A stretch of 6,333 nucleotides of DNA from Deltaproteobacteria bacterium. Its GTDB lineage: Bacteria > Bdellovibrionota > UBA1018 > UBA923. The position numbers were made by a program, and so were the translations under genes. Below are positions 6,052 to 6,333 of this stretch, piece by piece; the stretch's first letter is position 1; each line of letters begins with the position of its first letter. The notes under the pieces were generated by a model, which saw only the letters and a program-made list of their open reading frames with translations, ran no database searches and was not told the origin of the DNA. The stretch lies in NCBI GenBank assembly GCA_016194795.1, contig JACQAX010000013.1, positions 1 to 6,333 on the forward strand. Direction: 5' to 3'.

Positions 6052-6333
6052 ACCGATTCCTTCTCGATCCACTTCGCGTCACCGGCGAGCACGTGCCGGG
6101 CGAGCCGGCGCGTGGGCGTGTCGGTGTTGCGGCGGATCGCGCGAAAGCTGGCGCCGATGCGTTCTTTCGCCTCGCGGGCGAAGAGATCGGCCAGCTCCTT
6201 GCCTTCGCCGAGCGCTCTGGCCCTCCCCACCGCGGCCGACAGCGCGAACAGATCGGTGGCGATGTCGACGATGCGCATGAGCTGAAGCTGGCGCTTCTCG
6301 AGCTTCGGGCCGTTGAGCAGCATGAGGTGGAAG
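6048..6333 (-). CDS. Acyl-CoA dehydrogenase family protein, C-terminal part (runs off the window)
   Basis: An open frame enters from the right edge and ends at TGA 6050-6048; about 94 residues are visible. The segment PKLEKRQLQLMRIVDIATDL followed by FALSAAVGRARAL matches the C-terminal helical region of the larger acyl-CoA dehydrogenases, where a phrase like LEK(R/K)Q...(R/V)DIATDLFAM is characteristic. The remainder (ELADLFAREAKERIG, RRNTDTPTRRLAR) is the helical tail of this long form. Family members are FAD enzymes making trans-2-enoyl-CoA in beta-oxidation. The active-site base and FAD regions lie outside the window, so chain-length class and activity cannot be judged. The ATG at 6323 is internal, because the frame continues as FHL upstream of it to the edge. 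The stop overlaps the GST start (GTGA), so the two are translationally coupled. Confidence 0.72.
   Translation of the reverse strand, partial: FHLMLLNGPKLEKRQLQLMRIVDIATDLFALSAAVGRARALGEGKELADLFAREAKERIGASFRAIRRNTDTPTRRLARHVLAGDAKWIEKESV
6058..6064 (-). promoter_or_regulatory. Ribosome binding site of the GST gene
   Basis: AGAAGGA on the - strand, 6 nt before GTG 6051, inside the end of the acyl-CoA dehydrogenase gene. It is the strongest Shine-Dalgarno on the - strand. It decides between the two possible GTG starts (6051 and 6072) in favour of 6051, since it lies downstream of the 6072 codon. Confidence 0.7.

Noticed and set aside
5503..6285. 260-codon open frame on the + strand
   Set aside because: It is antisense to the GST and acyl-CoA dehydrogenase genes, with composition typical of a GC-rich shadow and no motif or ribosome binding site.
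1..6333. tRNA, rRNA, CRISPR array, insertion sequence, prophage or defence system
   Set aside because: No repeated spacer pattern, transposase or integrase motif, terminal inverted repeat or tRNA-like sequence was seen on reading both strands. This is by eye only.

Overview
The window is GC-rich (about two-thirds G+C by eye) and gene-dense, with several short overlaps between genes. It comes from a Gram-negative-type bacterium: one product reads as an outer-membrane beta-barrel ending in Phe, and three products have Sec-type signal peptides. Stand-alone receiver proteins, an M6-type secreted protease and a long acyl-CoA dehydrogenase tail would suit a deltaproteobacterium-like lineage (Myxococcota, Bdellovibrionota or relatives). 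That placement is an inference from gene content, not something the sequence proves.

Left part, + strand (1-2178): the last few codons of an upstream gene, then a GNAT/FemAB-like acyltransferase (32-1072). A 192-bp gap follows, then an exported protein of unknown function (1265-2178). Its signal peptide and its body lie in different frames, and one missing G near 1441 would join them.

Right part, - strand (6333 down to 2183): a compact run of seven genes, read right to left. They are the 3' end of an acyl-CoA dehydrogenase (cut by the window edge), a glutathione S-transferase family protein, a single-domain response regulator, a membrane-anchored CPFC glutaredoxin-like protein, a second single-domain response regulator, an M6-type metalloprotease with a broken frame, and a small outer-membrane beta-barrel protein. 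Most junctions overlap or lie within a few bases (GTGA overlap, 1-nt gap, 10-nt overlap, 53-nt gap, 33-nt gap, GTGA overlap), so the run looks like one operon, perhaps with an internal promoter in the 53-nt gap. The + and - strand groups converge tail to tail with only 4 bp between stop codons (2178/2183).

How the genes may work together: the first part of the - strand run combines acyl-CoA oxidation with two thioredoxin-fold proteins, and the two receivers sit either side of the glutaredoxin-like gene. No histidine kinase or output domain is visible, so the signalling partners lie elsewhere. The last two genes form a cell-envelope pair (secreted protease plus barrel). I found no RNA gene, CRISPR array, insertion sequence or phage gene. 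The two frame breaks are the most consequential observations: they are either assembly/sequencing errors or real lesions in two exported proteins. I see no strong case for a wholly new system here.
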